This document shows, one piece after another, positions 34,143-42,591 of a stretch of DNA of 64,000 nt; position 1 is the first letter of the stretch; the number at the start of each line of letters is the position of its first letter. Both the position numbers and the translations under genes were made by a program. The stretch comes from Anaerolineaceae bacterium (GTDB lineage: Bacteria > Chloroflexota > Anaerolineae > Aggregatilineales > Phototrophicaceae): assembly GCA_020634115.1 (NCBI GenBank), contig JACKCH010000011.1:124001-188000 (forward strand), written 5' to 3'. The notes under the pieces are model-generated. The model worked only from the letters and a program-made list of their open reading frames with translations, was not told the origin of the DNA and made no database searches.

Positions 34143-34813
34143 GATTGGTTTTTATGGGCGATAGCCTGACCTGGGGCGGCTATGGCGGCAACTTCGTGGA
34201 TGAAGTCGCGCAGTTGCTGCCCGCTCATGAGGTGATAAACGCGGGCATCGGCGGAAACACAGTAATCAATCTGCTCGCCCGCCTGGATGACATGCTGGCG
34301 CTGGAACCGGACGGCGTTTTTGTGATGACGGGCGGCAACGACGCCATCTCCTACAGCCAGCCCGGTGTGCGCACCTACTACCGCCTGACGCACGGCGCGC
34401 CGGATGGCCGGATGACGCCCGATCTGTTCACCCGCAGCTACCGCGACCTGCTGACCCGCTTGCAGTTGCACTATATTCAGACCTGGGTGGGACTGGAAAG
34501 CACCGAATACAGCGGCGAACTGGCGGAGACGCTCCAGATGTTTAACGCGCTGGCGGCGGAAGAAGCCCGCGCCTTGAATGTGCCGGTGCTTGACCTGACA
34601 GCATATTTCCCACCAGGAACACAGTCACATCACCCGCCCGTCACCGAGGAGTATATTGGGCTGATCGGTAAACGGGCACGGGCCGGTTGGTCGGATTACG
34701 AGCGCGAACGGGAGCGCGGCGGGTTTACCTGGTCGTTTGACGGGATGCACATCACCCCGGCAGCAGCCCGGCGCATGGGTGCGGTGATTGTGGATTTCCT
34801 GGGGATCGCGTAG
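34139..34813 (+). CDS. SGNH/GDSL hydrolase, tandem copy 2
   Basis: 224 residues, a diverged duplicate of the preceding gene. Block I LVFMGDSLTWGGYG, block II NAGIGGNTVINL, block III TGGNDAISY, block V FDGMHITPAA. All catalytic residues are kept, so both copies are probably active, perhaps on different esters. A sirtuin deacylase follows after 18 bases on the same strand, which makes acyl-group metabolism a possible theme. Confidence 0.88.
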   Translation: MRLVFMGDSLTWGGYGGNFVDEVAQLLPAHEVINAGIGGNTVINLLARLDDMLALEPDGVFVMTGGNDAISYSQPGVRTYYRLTHGAPDGRMTPDLFTRSYRDLLTRLQLHYIQTWVGLESTEYSGELAETLQMFNALAAEEARALNVPVLDLTAYFPPGTQSHHPPVTEEYIGLIGKRARAGWSDYERERERGGFTWSFDGMHITPAAARRMGAVIVDFLGIA

Positions 34814-34831
34814 GAATTCGCCACGCGGAAA

Positions 34832-35620
34832 GTGAGCAACTGGTTTGTGAGTGACACAGCACAACATGATCTGATTCAGCGAGCGGCGGAGCGGCTGCGG
34901 AACAGCCAGCGCCCGGCGGTACTGACCGGCGCAGGCGTCAGCAAAGAGTCCGGCGTGCCAACCTTCCGGGATGCAGTCGAGGGGCTGTGGGCGAAATATG
35001 ACCCGATGGAGCTGGCGACTCCCGGCGCGTTTCGGAAGAATCCCAAACTTGTGTGGGACTGGTACGAGTACCGGCGCGGCCTGGTGCGTACCGCCCAACC
35101 GAACCCCGGTCACGATGCGCTGGCGGCGCTGGAAAGCCGTTTCCCCGGTCTGCCGGTCATCACCCAAAACGTGGACGACCTGCACGAACAGGCCGGAAGC
35201 ACGAATGTGATTCACCTGCACGGCAACATCGCGGAGAGTAAGTGCTTCTTCGACTGCCAGGGCAGCCCCACGCTGATTGACGTTTCCCAATTGGAGTGGG
35301 ATAAGGAGAATGGCCCACCCGCCTGCCCGCACTGTGGGCGTTGGGTGCGCCCGAATGTCGTCTGGTATGGGGAGATGCTGCCGGGCGACCAGCTTCAGAC
35401 CGCAATGCTTGCCAGCCAACGCGCCGATGTGATGCTGGTGATCGGTACATCGGGGCTGGTTTCACCCGCCGCGAGTCTGCCGGGAGTCGCCCGCCATGCC
35501 GGGGCGACCCTCATTGAAATCAACCCGGATTACTCCGCCATCACGCGGATAGCCGATATCAAACTGGACGGCCCGTCCGGTGAGATCATGCCACGCCTGC
35601 TGGCGGCGCTGGGAGATTGA
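34832..35620 (+). CDS. Sir2 family NAD-dependent protein deacylase
   Basis: 262 residues. It removes acyl groups from lysine using NAD. AVLTGAGVSKESGVPTFRD is the NAD site, TQNVDDLHEQAG the second motif, VIHLHGN holds the catalytic His, and the zinc site is a Cys pair (KCFFDC) plus CPHC. WYEYRRG carries the Tyr-x-x-Arg pair that in class III sirtuins prefers succinyl or malonyl groups. The GTG at 34832 is used; the ribosome site is weak (GCGGAAA). Confidence 0.93.
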   Translation: MSNWFVSDTAQHDLIQRAAERLRNSQRPAVLTGAGVSKESGVPTFRDAVEGLWAKYDPMELATPGAFRKNPKLVWDWYEYRRGLVRTAQPNPGHDALAALESRFPGLPVITQNVDDLHEQAGSTNVIHLHGNIAESKCFFDCQGSPTLIDVSQLEWDKENGPPACPHCGRWVRPNVVWYGEMLPGDQLQTAMLASQRADVMLVIGTSGLVSPAASLPGVARHAGATLIEINPDYSAITRIADIKLDGPSGEIMPRLLAALGD

Positions 35621-35659
35621 TTGTAGGATTTCCGGGTGACAACTGTAGGCCATCTCCTT

Positions 35660-36199
35660 TTACGCGGAGAGTGTCAGATGGGTGTTTTCACTCCATAAGC
35701 GGATCGCATCCCATTCTCGATAGTCACCTTCCGGGATTCTCACTATGGCAGAAAAAACTTTTGCCAGCAGACGCAGGACAACCGACATTTTGCTGTAATC
35801 CAGAACACCGGCAAAACGCCCAATGCTCACCGGCTGAACCTGAGGAGTCAGCACATATAATTTGTCGGCGTATGCCATCGCCTGTTGTTCAGTTCTTTCT
35901 GTCCTCCTAGCCAATGTCAGGCAGGTGAAGAAGTAGGCTACCGGGCGCTGGCTCAATTCGTTCTGATGAACTGTTACGAATTCTTTCGCCTCAGCCATCC
36001 AGTGGTCATACCGGATGGGGCTGCCAATGACCACCGCATCGTAGCCATCCAAGTTCTGTACGTCCGTGACCCATTTCGTTTCCACTGTATTCCCTTTTTG
36101 GCGTAATGTCTCGCCAATGGCCTGTGCGACCCCAGCCGTTGTACCAAAATGGCTGGCATACGCCACCAGAATGCGCTGACCTGACCTGTTTTCTACCAC
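35660..36199 (-). CDS. flavodoxin-domain protein (HemG/protoporphyrinogen-oxidase-like)
   Basis: 179 residues from a GTG at 36199. ILVAYASHFGTTAGVAQAIG is the FMN phosphate loop, and AVVIGSPIRYDHWMAEAKEF the second flavin loop; FACLTL-like strand FFTCLTLA follows. It matches flavodoxin-like proteins of the HemG type, used in heme synthesis or as an electron carrier. A promoter with -35 inside an operator lies upstream, and the divergent TetR gene shares it, so TetR control is likely. GGGAG lies 6 nt before the GTG; earlier in-frame starts run into the operators. Confidence 0.85.
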   Translation of the reverse strand: MVENRSGQRILVAYASHFGTTAGVAQAIGETLRQKGNTVETKWVTDVQNLDGYDAVVIGSPIRYDHWMAEAKEFVTVHQNELSQRPVAYFFTCLTLARRTERTEQQAMAYADKLYVLTPQVQPVSIGRFAGVLDYSKMSVVLRLLAKVFSAIVRIPEGDYREWDAIRLWSENTHLTLSA

Positions 36200-36222
36200 G
36201 ATCCTCTCCCTTTCCTTGTCAA

Positions 36223-36239
36223 CTTGACACGGTGTCAAG
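36223..36239. promoter_or_regulatory. TetR operator 1
   Basis: CTTGACACGGTGTCAAG, perfect 7-bp arms; with flanks the palindrome extends to 36221-36241 (10-bp arms and a single central base). A second, spacer-variant copy lies at 36267-36283; centres are 44 bp apart. Confidence 0.85.
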
Positions 36240-36253
36240 TTGACATATTGCAC

Positions 36254-36282
36254 AGTATAGATTACGCTTGACAGCATGTCAA
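36254..36282 (-). promoter_or_regulatory. promoter of the flavodoxin gene
   Basis: On the minus strand: TTGACA (36282-36277), a 17-bp spacer, and TATACT (36259-36254). The -35 box lies within operator 2, so a bound TetR dimer would block RNA polymerase. Confidence 0.8.
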
Positions 36283-36283
36283 G
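36267..36283. promoter_or_regulatory. TetR operator 2, overlapping the tetR start codon
   Basis: CTTGACAGCATGTCAAG has the same arms as operator 1 with a different centre. The ATG of the regulator lies inside it, so binding covers the gene's own start and the -35 box of the divergent gene. Confidence 0.82.
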
Positions 36284-36893
36284 TAAAAACATAAATTCCC
36301 AAGAAAAAACCGATACGCGAACACGAATCCTCGTGACTACCTGGCAATTGATGGAAGAGCATCACGGCCAGGGTGTCAATATGAGTGACATTGCGAAAGC
36401 AGTCGGCATTTCACGGCAGGCGCTGTATCTTCACTTCGCCTCACGGACTGAACTGATGATTGCGACGTTGCGCTATGTGGATGAGGTCAACGGGCTTGAT
36501 GAACGTCTCGGTCAACTCACAGGAGCCGCAGGCATCGCGCTTCTGGAATCGAGTGTCGAGGTTTGGGGGAACTACATCCCGGAGATTTACGGACTGGCGA
36601 AAGTGATGCTCAGTACCCGTGATACCGACGAAGCGACAGCAGCAGCCTGGGACGACCGTATGGGCTGCTTACGCGATGCCTGCCAAGCGATTATTGAGAC
36701 ACTTGCCCATGAAGCCATCCTCGCTCCGGTGTGGACTCCAAACGAGGCGATTGAAATGCTGTGGGCCATGCTGTCCGTCAGCCATTGGGAGCAGTTGACC
36801 GTTGAGTGTGGCTGGTCGAATGCTCAGTATATTGATTGGATGAAAACGACGCTCCGGCGTGCCTTTGTCGCTGAGGGGGCAAGCGGGGGCTGA
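36276..36893 (+). CDS. TetR family transcriptional regulator
   Basis: 205 residues. The N-terminal helix-turn-helix (MSDIAKAVGISRQALYLHFA) is canonical; the C-terminal ligand domain is helical. It probably represses itself and the divergent flavodoxin gene through two matching operators. The start lies in operator 2 and has no Shine-Dalgarno sequence upstream, so the mRNA may be leaderless or nearly so. The ligand is unknown. A strong hairpin terminator follows. Confidence 0.92.
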   Translation: MSSKNINSQEKTDTRTRILVTTWQLMEEHHGQGVNMSDIAKAVGISRQALYLHFASRTELMIATLRYVDEVNGLDERLGQLTGAAGIALLESSVEVWGNYIPEIYGLAKVMLSTRDTDEATAAAWDDRMGCLRDACQAIIETLAHEAILAPVWTPNEAIEMLWAMLSVSHWEQLTVECGWSNAQYIDWMKTTLRRAFVAEGASGG

Positions 36894-36918
36894 ATCCGGG
36901 CAGGATAAGCCGAATCCA

Positions 36919-36965
36919 AAAGGGGATAGCGTGTCCGAATGGCTCTGGCAGCTATCCCCTTTGTT
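36919..36965. terminator. intrinsic terminator between converging genes
   Basis: 12-bp stem AAAGGGGATAGC/GCTATCCCCTTT around a 20-nt loop, followed by GTTG. It ends the tetR transcript and may work from the other side, because an A-rich stretch flanks it. Confidence 0.75.
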
Positions 36966-36985
36966 GCCCCTAATGCAGTTTCAGG

Positions 36986-37013
36986 GTAGAGGCATGATAG
37001 ATCATGCCCCTAC
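36986..37013. repeat. family D palindrome
   Basis: GTAGAGGCATGAT and ATCATGCCCCTAC pair almost perfectly. It lies 25 bases past the stop of the S41 peptidase on the other strand. Confidence 0.75.
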
Positions 37014-37037
37014 AACTTATCCCGCAAAAACCCGCCG

Positions 37038-39035
37038 TTACTGCCCCAGCAGGTAGTTCACCCCATAGTCGAGGATCACATCGTCGGTAGTAAACAGCGT
37101 GTCCTCCGTGACCGGGACTTTCACATCCAACGGTACGCCTGTCCCTTCCACGATGATGTTGTCATTCGCATCCAGGTTACGCACCGACGAGAATTGCAGC
37201 ACCAGGCCATCCGGCATGATGAAGAAGGTCTGGCCGCCGCCCAACCCACCGGTTGGATACATCCCGACAATCGCCGCACGGTCTTGCAGCGTCATATCGT
37301 AAGAGAAGAACTCGCAGGCGCTGTTGCAGTTCGGCCCCACCAGGACAGCAATCGGGCCGCTATACCGCAGATTCTGTGGGGGCAGATAGTAACGGGACAG
37401 GCGGTCACGATCACTGTAGAACTCGCCCAGGCTCTGGTCATAGGCTGCGCCGTTGCCAACTTCCAACGGCTGATCAAAGAAGTAAGCCGCCATCTGGTCA
37501 GCCAGGAAGCCATTGCCACCGCCGTTTTGCCGCATATCAATAATCAACCCCGGAATCTGGTTGTCGTTCATGGCGGTAATCATACGTTCCCACAACTGAA
37601 TCGAGAGAAGATCGTTATCGAAGAAGCTGTAGATTTTCACGTACATCAGCCCTGGGGCAATCAGATGATATTCCAGGGGCAGTTCCACACCGGTCAGCCC
37701 GGTATTAAAGGATGAGGAAGCGAAACTATCCCGTTCATTCACGGCTACCAGGTCAACCGCTTCGACCTGATCCGAACCGGGATTACGGTACTTGAGCGAC
37801 ACCGTATCGCCCACATGGAAGCGGGTGATATAGCGTAACTGCTGCAACCGCAGGACATGCGGGGCGCTGAAAGGGGATGACCAGGGGACATTGTTGGCGA
37901 TGACTTCCTGAATCGCCAGTCCGTTGATCGCCAGTATCTCTGCACCCAGTTCGATTCCGGCGTTGGCAGCGGGCGTACCGTCACCCAGGTAATCCACGAT
38001 CACCCGGCCATCATCCAGTTCACTCATAGCAATTCCCAGACCGCCGTCGGTTTCTTGTGTAAACAGGTCAATCGTCTGCTGGGTCAGTGGGAAACGCATG
38101 TGACCATCGGGAATTTGCCAGTAGAAATCCCGCAGCGCCAGTACATACGCTTGGGAATCCTGGTTGGCGTCCGCTTCCACGAAACGCGGGCGGTATTCCT
38201 GCCACAGCGCATCCCAGTCAATGTGTTTGTAGTCGGTGTAGGCATATTCCTTGCGGAACATATCCACCATCGCATCAAAAGCGTCGGTATAGCTCAGGTC
38301 GGAGAAATCCACCTGTTCCGCGCCTTCGCCTTCAATCAGGTCAATGACCGGATACCGGGAACGATCAAACGTAAAGGGATCGGTATCCATATTCACGATG
38401 GTATACCCCTGCGGCAGTTGTACCACCGGCTCATCCCCGGTAAAGAGTTTGCCATCAGGACCGAAGCCGCTGGGGAAACCCTGCTGGTCATCCGGGGCAT
38501 ACACGAGGTAGCTGCCACCCAGTACTTCAGCTTTCCCGGAGGGGTTCTGGTCAACCCGGGTTGAGGCATACGCACCTGACCAACCACCGCCGAACAGGTC
38601 ACGGGCTTCCAGGTATGGATCGCCCCAGGTGTTTGACCAGTAAGCAATCGCGTAGATCATCACGCCGGTATCGGCCTGGTCGTTGTTATCCACGTCGCGC
38701 AGGCTGGCACGCGGCTCAATCGGTAGTTCGATACTGTAGGTGAAGGGCGAGGTGTAGAAATCGGAGGTAATCTGACCGAGAACCTGCGATTCTTCCGGCA
38801 TCAGGAAACCCATATTGCGGTCTACGAACCCGGCCTGGTCTTCCAGGATCACCAGGGGTTCGGCCACGCCGATGGTAAAGGTGAGGTTGGTATAGTTCAC
38901 GGAACCGGTTACGGATACCGGCCCACCTTCGTCGTTCACGATCTTGGCCGGGGGCATCGCGTCCTGCGCGGCGACAGGCAGCACCACCAGCACCAGACTC
39001 ACCACTGCCAGCACAAAAAGAAGTTGCTTTCTCAA
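37038..39035 (-). CDS. secreted S41 family (C-terminal processing-like) peptidase
   Basis: 665 residues. A signal peptide (MRKQLLFVLAVVSLVLVVLP, then VAAQD) exports it. Residues 40-220 form a beta-rich domain with calcium-type repeats (DVDNNDQAD). A PDZ-like stretch (GGLGIAMSELDDGRVIVDYL, GDGTPAANAGIELGAEILAI) precedes the peptidase core. The catalytic Ser is in GPNCNSACEFFSYDM, with PGLIIDMRQNGGGNG before it. It has the layout of tail-specific proteases but with a long extra N-terminal domain. It probably degrades proteins outside the membrane. A long repeat-rich spacer lies upstream. Confidence 0.88.
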   Translation of the reverse strand: MRKQLLFVLAVVSLVLVVLPVAAQDAMPPAKIVNDEGGPVSVTGSVNYTNLTFTIGVAEPLVILEDQAGFVDRNMGFLMPEESQVLGQITSDFYTSPFTYSIELPIEPRASLRDVDNNDQADTGVMIYAIAYWSNTWGDPYLEARDLFGGGWSGAYASTRVDQNPSGKAEVLGGSYLVYAPDDQQGFPSGFGPDGKLFTGDEPVVQLPQGYTIVNMDTDPFTFDRSRYPVIDLIEGEGAEQVDFSDLSYTDAFDAMVDMFRKEYAYTDYKHIDWDALWQEYRPRFVEADANQDSQAYVLALRDFYWQIPDGHMRFPLTQQTIDLFTQETDGGLGIAMSELDDGRVIVDYLGDGTPAANAGIELGAEILAINGLAIQEVIANNVPWSSPFSAPHVLRLQQLRYITRFHVGDTVSLKYRNPGSDQVEAVDLVAVNERDSFASSSFNTGLTGVELPLEYHLIAPGLMYVKIYSFFDNDLLSIQLWERMITAMNDNQIPGLIIDMRQNGGGNGFLADQMAAYFFDQPLEVGNGAAYDQSLGEFYSDRDRLSRYYLPPQNLRYSGPIAVLVGPNCNSACEFFSYDMTLQDRAAIVGMYPTGGLGGGQTFFIMPDGLVLQFSSVRNLDANDNIIVEGTGVPLDVKVPVTEDTLFTTDDVILDYGVNYLLGQ

Positions 39036-39164
39036 AATTTCACTCCCAATTCTGACTCACAAGGAATGCCCGAAGACATCCCCAGCCGACACAATAACAA
39101 CCTCATTATACGCTAACTGGTAAATTTGGGGGGGCGGTGAGATAGCGCTTAAAGAAGCATTAAG

Positions 39165-39325
39165 AAGTTTTCAGCTTTCAGCCATCAATTTTCAGCCGTC
39201 AGTGGTCTGGACTCCCCCTCATTTGGTGGACAGTGAAAGTATCAGGAAAAGATAGCTCGTTAGCCAGAAAACCCAAGATGTTGGAAAGCTAATCAGCTAA
39301 TGTGCAACAAGCCAGCGGCCAGAAA
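39165..39325. repeat. family E repeats, block at 39 kb
   Basis: TTTTCAGCTTTCAGCCATCA followed by ATTTTCAGCCGTCAGTGGTC, then after 80 bases GCTAATCAGCTAATGTGC and AGCCAGCGGCCAG. Matches the block near 5974-6080 in motif order. Confidence 0.65.
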
Positions 39326-39383
39326 AGTTTGACGATGCGTCGTGCAACAGTTTGTGATTCAGGTTTTCCTGCCCCACCAATGT

Positions 39384-39392
39384 TGTTATAAT
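39384..39392 (+). promoter_or_regulatory. extended -10 promoter element
   Basis: TGTTATAAT: a perfect TATAAT with the TG extension, 38 bases before the start codon of the TPR protein. No clear -35 box. Confidence 0.65.
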
Positions 39393-39429
39393 CAAACCAT
39401 GTGTTCAAAATAATCAGGAGTGCAGCATT

Positions 39430-40758
39430 ATGCGGCGCTTAGTTGGAATTATTCTGGTAATCGGGCTACTGCTCGTCGGGGTGCCAGCAGCATTTGCCCA
39501 GGACACGGCAGCGGAAGCCGAACCGACGCCAATAGCCCAAGACGAGCTGAACGAAATCATTCAACAAGTGACCACCGCTGGTGAAGAAGCCCGTTATGAG
39601 TTTGACCGCGCGGTGAATATCCTGGGGATTTTTGAAGGGGTTGGCCTGGTCGTTTCGATCATGACGATCCTCGGCACCATCCTAGCGGTGGTGGGTGGTT
39701 TCGTCGGCTTCAAGGGCCTGAACGATGCCCGCGCCCAGGTGGATGAAACCCGCGAAAATGTGAAAAAAGACCTGGGGGAAGCCCGCCAGCGTGTGCAGGA
39801 AGAGTTAGCGGAGGCGCAGAAACGGTTTTCCGAAGAAATGGACGCCCGCGAGGCACAACTCGACGCTATCCGTGAGGAATTACGACACACCATTGAAGAG
39901 CAACGGGAGAAGGCCGCCAAAGCGAATCTGGCGATGTCATTCATGCCGTTGGGTGAGCGCCAGTACCGTTCACAGGACTTCAGCGGCGCGATTAACACCT
40001 ATCACCGCGCGCTGGAACTCGACCCCTCGAACCTGATCGCCTGTTATCGCCTGGGCTATGTCTATACCCAGTCCGGGCAGTTGGACGAAGCGCAGAAATT
40101 CCTGAATGAGGCGCTGGAGATCGAAGAGGATTTCGCCCCGGCGCTGGCCGCACTGGGCTATGTCTACCGGCGGCTCGGCGAGAAAATGTCGGACGGCACA
40201 GAGCGTAACCAGACGCTCAACCAGGCGGAATCCTACCTGTTACAGGCGCTCACGGCATCGCCTAAGCTGGTGGATGATGACGGCGAATCCTGGTGGGGGT
40301 CGCTCGGTGGGCTGTACCGCCGTCGTGGGCAAATCACGGAGGCGATTTATGCCTATGAACAGGCCGCCGACATCACGCCGCAGTCGTCCTATGCCTTCAG
40401 CAACCTGGCGCTGCTTTACCTGCAAACGAAAAACAAGAGCGCCATGATTCAGACTTATGAACGGGTGGAACAACTGGCACAGGGTGAAGTCCAGGCCGAC
40501 GTGGATAACTACTGGGCCTATGCCGACCTGCTGACGTCACGGTTGGCACTTGGCAAAATCGAAAGCGCACAGGAAACGCTGGTTTCCGTGCTGCATGTTG
40601 CGCCGTCCGAAGGGCCGTATGTATTCGAAATCCTGGTCGACACGCTCGAACGGCTGGTGCAGGCGTTGGGAGAGAAGAATGCCGGACATGTCCGTGAGGT
40701 CATTGATGCGATTAACGCCTATATCGCCCAGCGGAAAGCCGAGCCCGCATCCGATTAA
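39430..40758 (+). CDS. membrane-anchored coiled-coil TPR protein
   Basis: 442 residues. A signal peptide (MRRLVGIILVIGLLLVGVPA, then AFAQD), a second membrane segment at about 75-100, then a long coiled coil (about 105-165; RQRVQEELAEAQKRFSEEMD) and TPR units from about 170 on (LALGYVYRRL-like and NTYHRALELDPSNLIACYRL). The C-terminal TPRs probably face the cytoplasm. It has no catalytic motif; likely a scaffold. CAGGAG lies 9 nt before the ATG. A hairpin follows the gene. Confidence 0.85.
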   Translation: MRRLVGIILVIGLLLVGVPAAFAQDTAAEAEPTPIAQDELNEIIQQVTTAGEEARYEFDRAVNILGIFEGVGLVVSIMTILGTILAVVGGFVGFKGLNDARAQVDETRENVKKDLGEARQRVQEELAEAQKRFSEEMDAREAQLDAIREELRHTIEEQREKAAKANLAMSFMPLGERQYRSQDFSGAINTYHRALELDPSNLIACYRLGYVYTQSGQLDEAQKFLNEALEIEEDFAPALAALGYVYRRLGEKMSDGTERNQTLNQAESYLLQALTASPKLVDDDGESWWGSLGGLYRRRGQITEAIYAYEQAADITPQSSYAFSNLALLYLQTKNKSAMIQTYERVEQLAQGEVQADVDNYWAYADLLTSRLALGKIESAQETLVSVLHVAPSEGPYVFEILVDTLERLVQALGEKNAGHVREVIDAINAYIAQRKAEPASD

Positions 40759-40801
40759 AACCGGCCATGCCCTCACCGGTTGAGGGCGCAAAATGCCGGT
40801 T
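40759..40801 (+). terminator. stem-loop after the TPR gene
   Basis: Nested arms AACCGGC/GCCGGTT and CCCTCA/TGAGGG begin just past the stop codon. A clear T-run is missing, so termination is less certain. Confidence 0.5.
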
Positions 40802-40848
40802 AAGAATTTAATATGGGTTAAGACACGTATCAACAAGGAGCGATTTTT

Positions 40849-41616
40849 ATGGAACTCAAAGGCAAGGTCGCACTCATTACGGGTGGTGCGTCCGGATTAG
40901 GGGCAGCCTGCGCCCGGCGTTTTACGGCACAGGGGGCGAAGGTTGTTATTCTTGACCGGGACGAAGAACGTGGCGCGGCGATGGCGGCAGAACTAGGCGC
41001 TTCGGCGCGTTTCGCGCATACCGATGTGACCAGCGAAGATCAGGTTCAGGCGGCAGTTGACCTGGCGAAATCCGAGTTCGGCGCGGTCAACATCAATATC
41101 AACTGTGCCGGAGTTGCCACAGCAGGGCGCACGCTGAGCAAAAACGGGGCGCATTCCCTCGATATTTTTGAATTGGCAATCAAAATCAACCTGATTGGCA
41201 CATTTAACGTGCTGCGGCTGGCGGCGGCGGCGATGTCGGAAAACGAACCGAGCGAAACCGGTGAACGCGGTGTGATTATCAATACGGCATCTGTCGCAGC
41301 CTATGATGGGCAGATCGGGCAAGCAGCCTATTCTGCCTCAAAGGGCGGGATTGTCGGGATGACGCTGCCCATCGCCCGTGACCTTTCCCGTAACGCAATT
41401 CGCGTGATGACGATTGCCCCCGGCATCTTCAAGACGCCGATGGTGGCGATGATGACGGAAGAAGTGCAAGCGTCGCTGGCGTCCCAAATTCCGTTCCCGG
41501 CCCAGTTGGGCGACCCGGATTATTACGCGCAGTTGGCGCAGTCCATCATTGAAAATCCGTACCTGAATGGTGAAGTCATTCGCCTGGATGGTGCGGTGCG
41601 GATGGCTCCTAAGTAA
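40849..41616 (+). CDS. SDR oxidoreductase, 3-hydroxyacyl-CoA dehydrogenase type 2-like
   Basis: 255 residues. NAD(P) site TGGASGLGAACARRF, NAG-equivalent NCAGVATAGRTLSKNG, catalytic Ser in NTASVAAYDG and the YSASKGG Tyr-Lys pair. The whole sequence, including NVLRLAAAAMSENEPSETGE, resembles 3-hydroxyacyl-CoA dehydrogenases of the HSD17B10 group, which oxidise short 3-hydroxyacyl-CoAs. RBS AAGGAG precedes the ATG. An MBL-fold hydrolase follows after 9 bases. Confidence 0.9.
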   Translation: MELKGKVALITGGASGLGAACARRFTAQGAKVVILDRDEERGAAMAAELGASARFAHTDVTSEDQVQAAVDLAKSEFGAVNININCAGVATAGRTLSKNGAHSLDIFELAIKINLIGTFNVLRLAAAAMSENEPSETGERGVIINTASVAAYDGQIGQAAYSASKGGIVGMTLPIARDLSRNAIRVMTIAPGIFKTPMVAMMTEEVQASLASQIPFPAQLGDPDYYAQLAQSIIENPYLNGEVIRLDGAVRMAPK

Positions 41617-41625
41617 ATCATATCT

Positions 41626-42354
41626 ATGGAATCATCTGTCCTGCAACTGACCGATTCGACCTGGGTGTTTCCCTGCCATCCTGACCCGGAAAAGCTGCAA
41701 CCGAATGTCGGTATCATCATCTCCGGGGGACAGACGGTACTGGTGGATGGCGGCAACAGTCCACATCATGCCCGTAGCATCCTGAATGCGCTGGATGAAC
41801 TGAACGCGCCGCCAGTACGCCATATCATCTATACCCACAGCCATTTTGACCACTTTTTCGGGGCGCAGGTGTTCGGCGCGCCGGCCATCGCTCATGAACT
41901 CTGCCGCCAGCGCGTGCAGGAGATGGCGCTCAAGCCCTGGAGCTACAGTTATATCGAAGATGAAATCCAGCAGACGCCGGAACGAGCGATTGGGTTGAGG
42001 AACATCGCCCGCGTCATGGACGAATGGCGCGGGTTTCGTGTGATTGTCCCCACCATGACGTTTACGGCGGGGATGCGCCTGTATCTTGGCGATCTGCGCG
42101 TGGATATTGAGCATGTGGGCGGCCAACATTCCCCGGATTCGTCGGTGGTGCGCGTCCCTTCAGAGGGGATCATTTTCGTGGCGGACGCCTACTACCCACC
42201 CGTGCCAGATTACCGCCAACCAGGAGATACAGCGGATTTTGACCTGCTCGCCCGGTTATTGGCCGACGAAACGATTCAGCACATCGTAGATGGACACAGC
42301 ACCCCGCTTGTCCGGGATGTGGCGCTGGCGCTGCTGGCGAAGCGTGAGGGGTGA
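41626..42354 (+). CDS. MBL-fold metallo-hydrolase
   Basis: 242 residues. The metal site is intact: THSHFDHFFGAQVFGAPAIA (HxHxDH), with later ligands VEHVGGQHSPDSSVV and the C-terminal VDGHSTPL. TVLVDGGNSPHHARS is the usual strand before the first motif. The hydrolytic substrate is unknown. It follows the SDR gene closely, so the two may act in one pathway. Confidence 0.88.
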   Translation: MESSVLQLTDSTWVFPCHPDPEKLQPNVGIIISGGQTVLVDGGNSPHHARSILNALDELNAPPVRHIIYTHSHFDHFFGAQVFGAPAIAHELCRQRVQEMALKPWSYSYIEDEIQQTPERAIGLRNIARVMDEWRGFRVIVPTMTFTAGMRLYLGDLRVDIEHVGGQHSPDSSVVRVPSEGIIFVADAYYPPVPDYRQPGDTADFDLLARLLADETIQHIVDGHSTPLVRDVALALLAKREG

Positions 42355-42361
42355 GCAAGTA

Positions 42362-42420
42362 AGCCGAGGGATGAATCCCCAAAAGGCGAGACCGGCCATC
42401 TGCCGGGCATTGATGCGTTT
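42362..42420 (-). repeat. family C repeat, deleted copy (reversed)
   Basis: Keeps the two ends, CCGAGGGATGAATCCCC and GGCCATCTGCCGGGCATT, but has lost the central AACCCGCTAAAGG hairpins. It lies just past the MBL gene. Confidence 0.7.
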
Positions 42421-42498
42421 TAAGAAATGAACACGGTGTTCCGAATGTGCGGGCGCAATATATCGCACCCCTACATATCCCTCATTTCAGGTAGATTC

Positions 42499-42532
42499 GG
42501 TAGGGGCGACCCGGCGTGGTCGCCCGTTTTTT
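42499..42532 (+). terminator. family D palindrome acting as a terminator
   Basis: GTAGGGGCGACC-type arm reads GGGCGACC, loop CGGCGT, then GGTCGCCC and GTTTTTTC. The 8-bp stem and T-run make it a full intrinsic terminator. A diverged neighbour with GGGCGCAAT/ATCGCACCC lies at 42450-42474. Confidence 0.75.
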
Positions 42533-42591
42533 CTTCGTGTTTAATTGTGAAACTGCATTATTGCGCCCCTACATCCTTCGGCAGTCGCATC

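Larger units (their letters stand above)
39036..39429. other. intergenic region with family E repeats and a promoter
   Basis: 394 bases between divergent genes. It holds GTTTTCAGCTTTCAGCCATC and onwards (about 39165-39212), then GCTAATCAGCTAATGTGCAA and CCAGCGGCCAG (about 39288-39325), the same pair of motifs as at 5974-6080. The extended -10 element at 39384-39392 serves the downstream gene. Confidence 0.65.
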
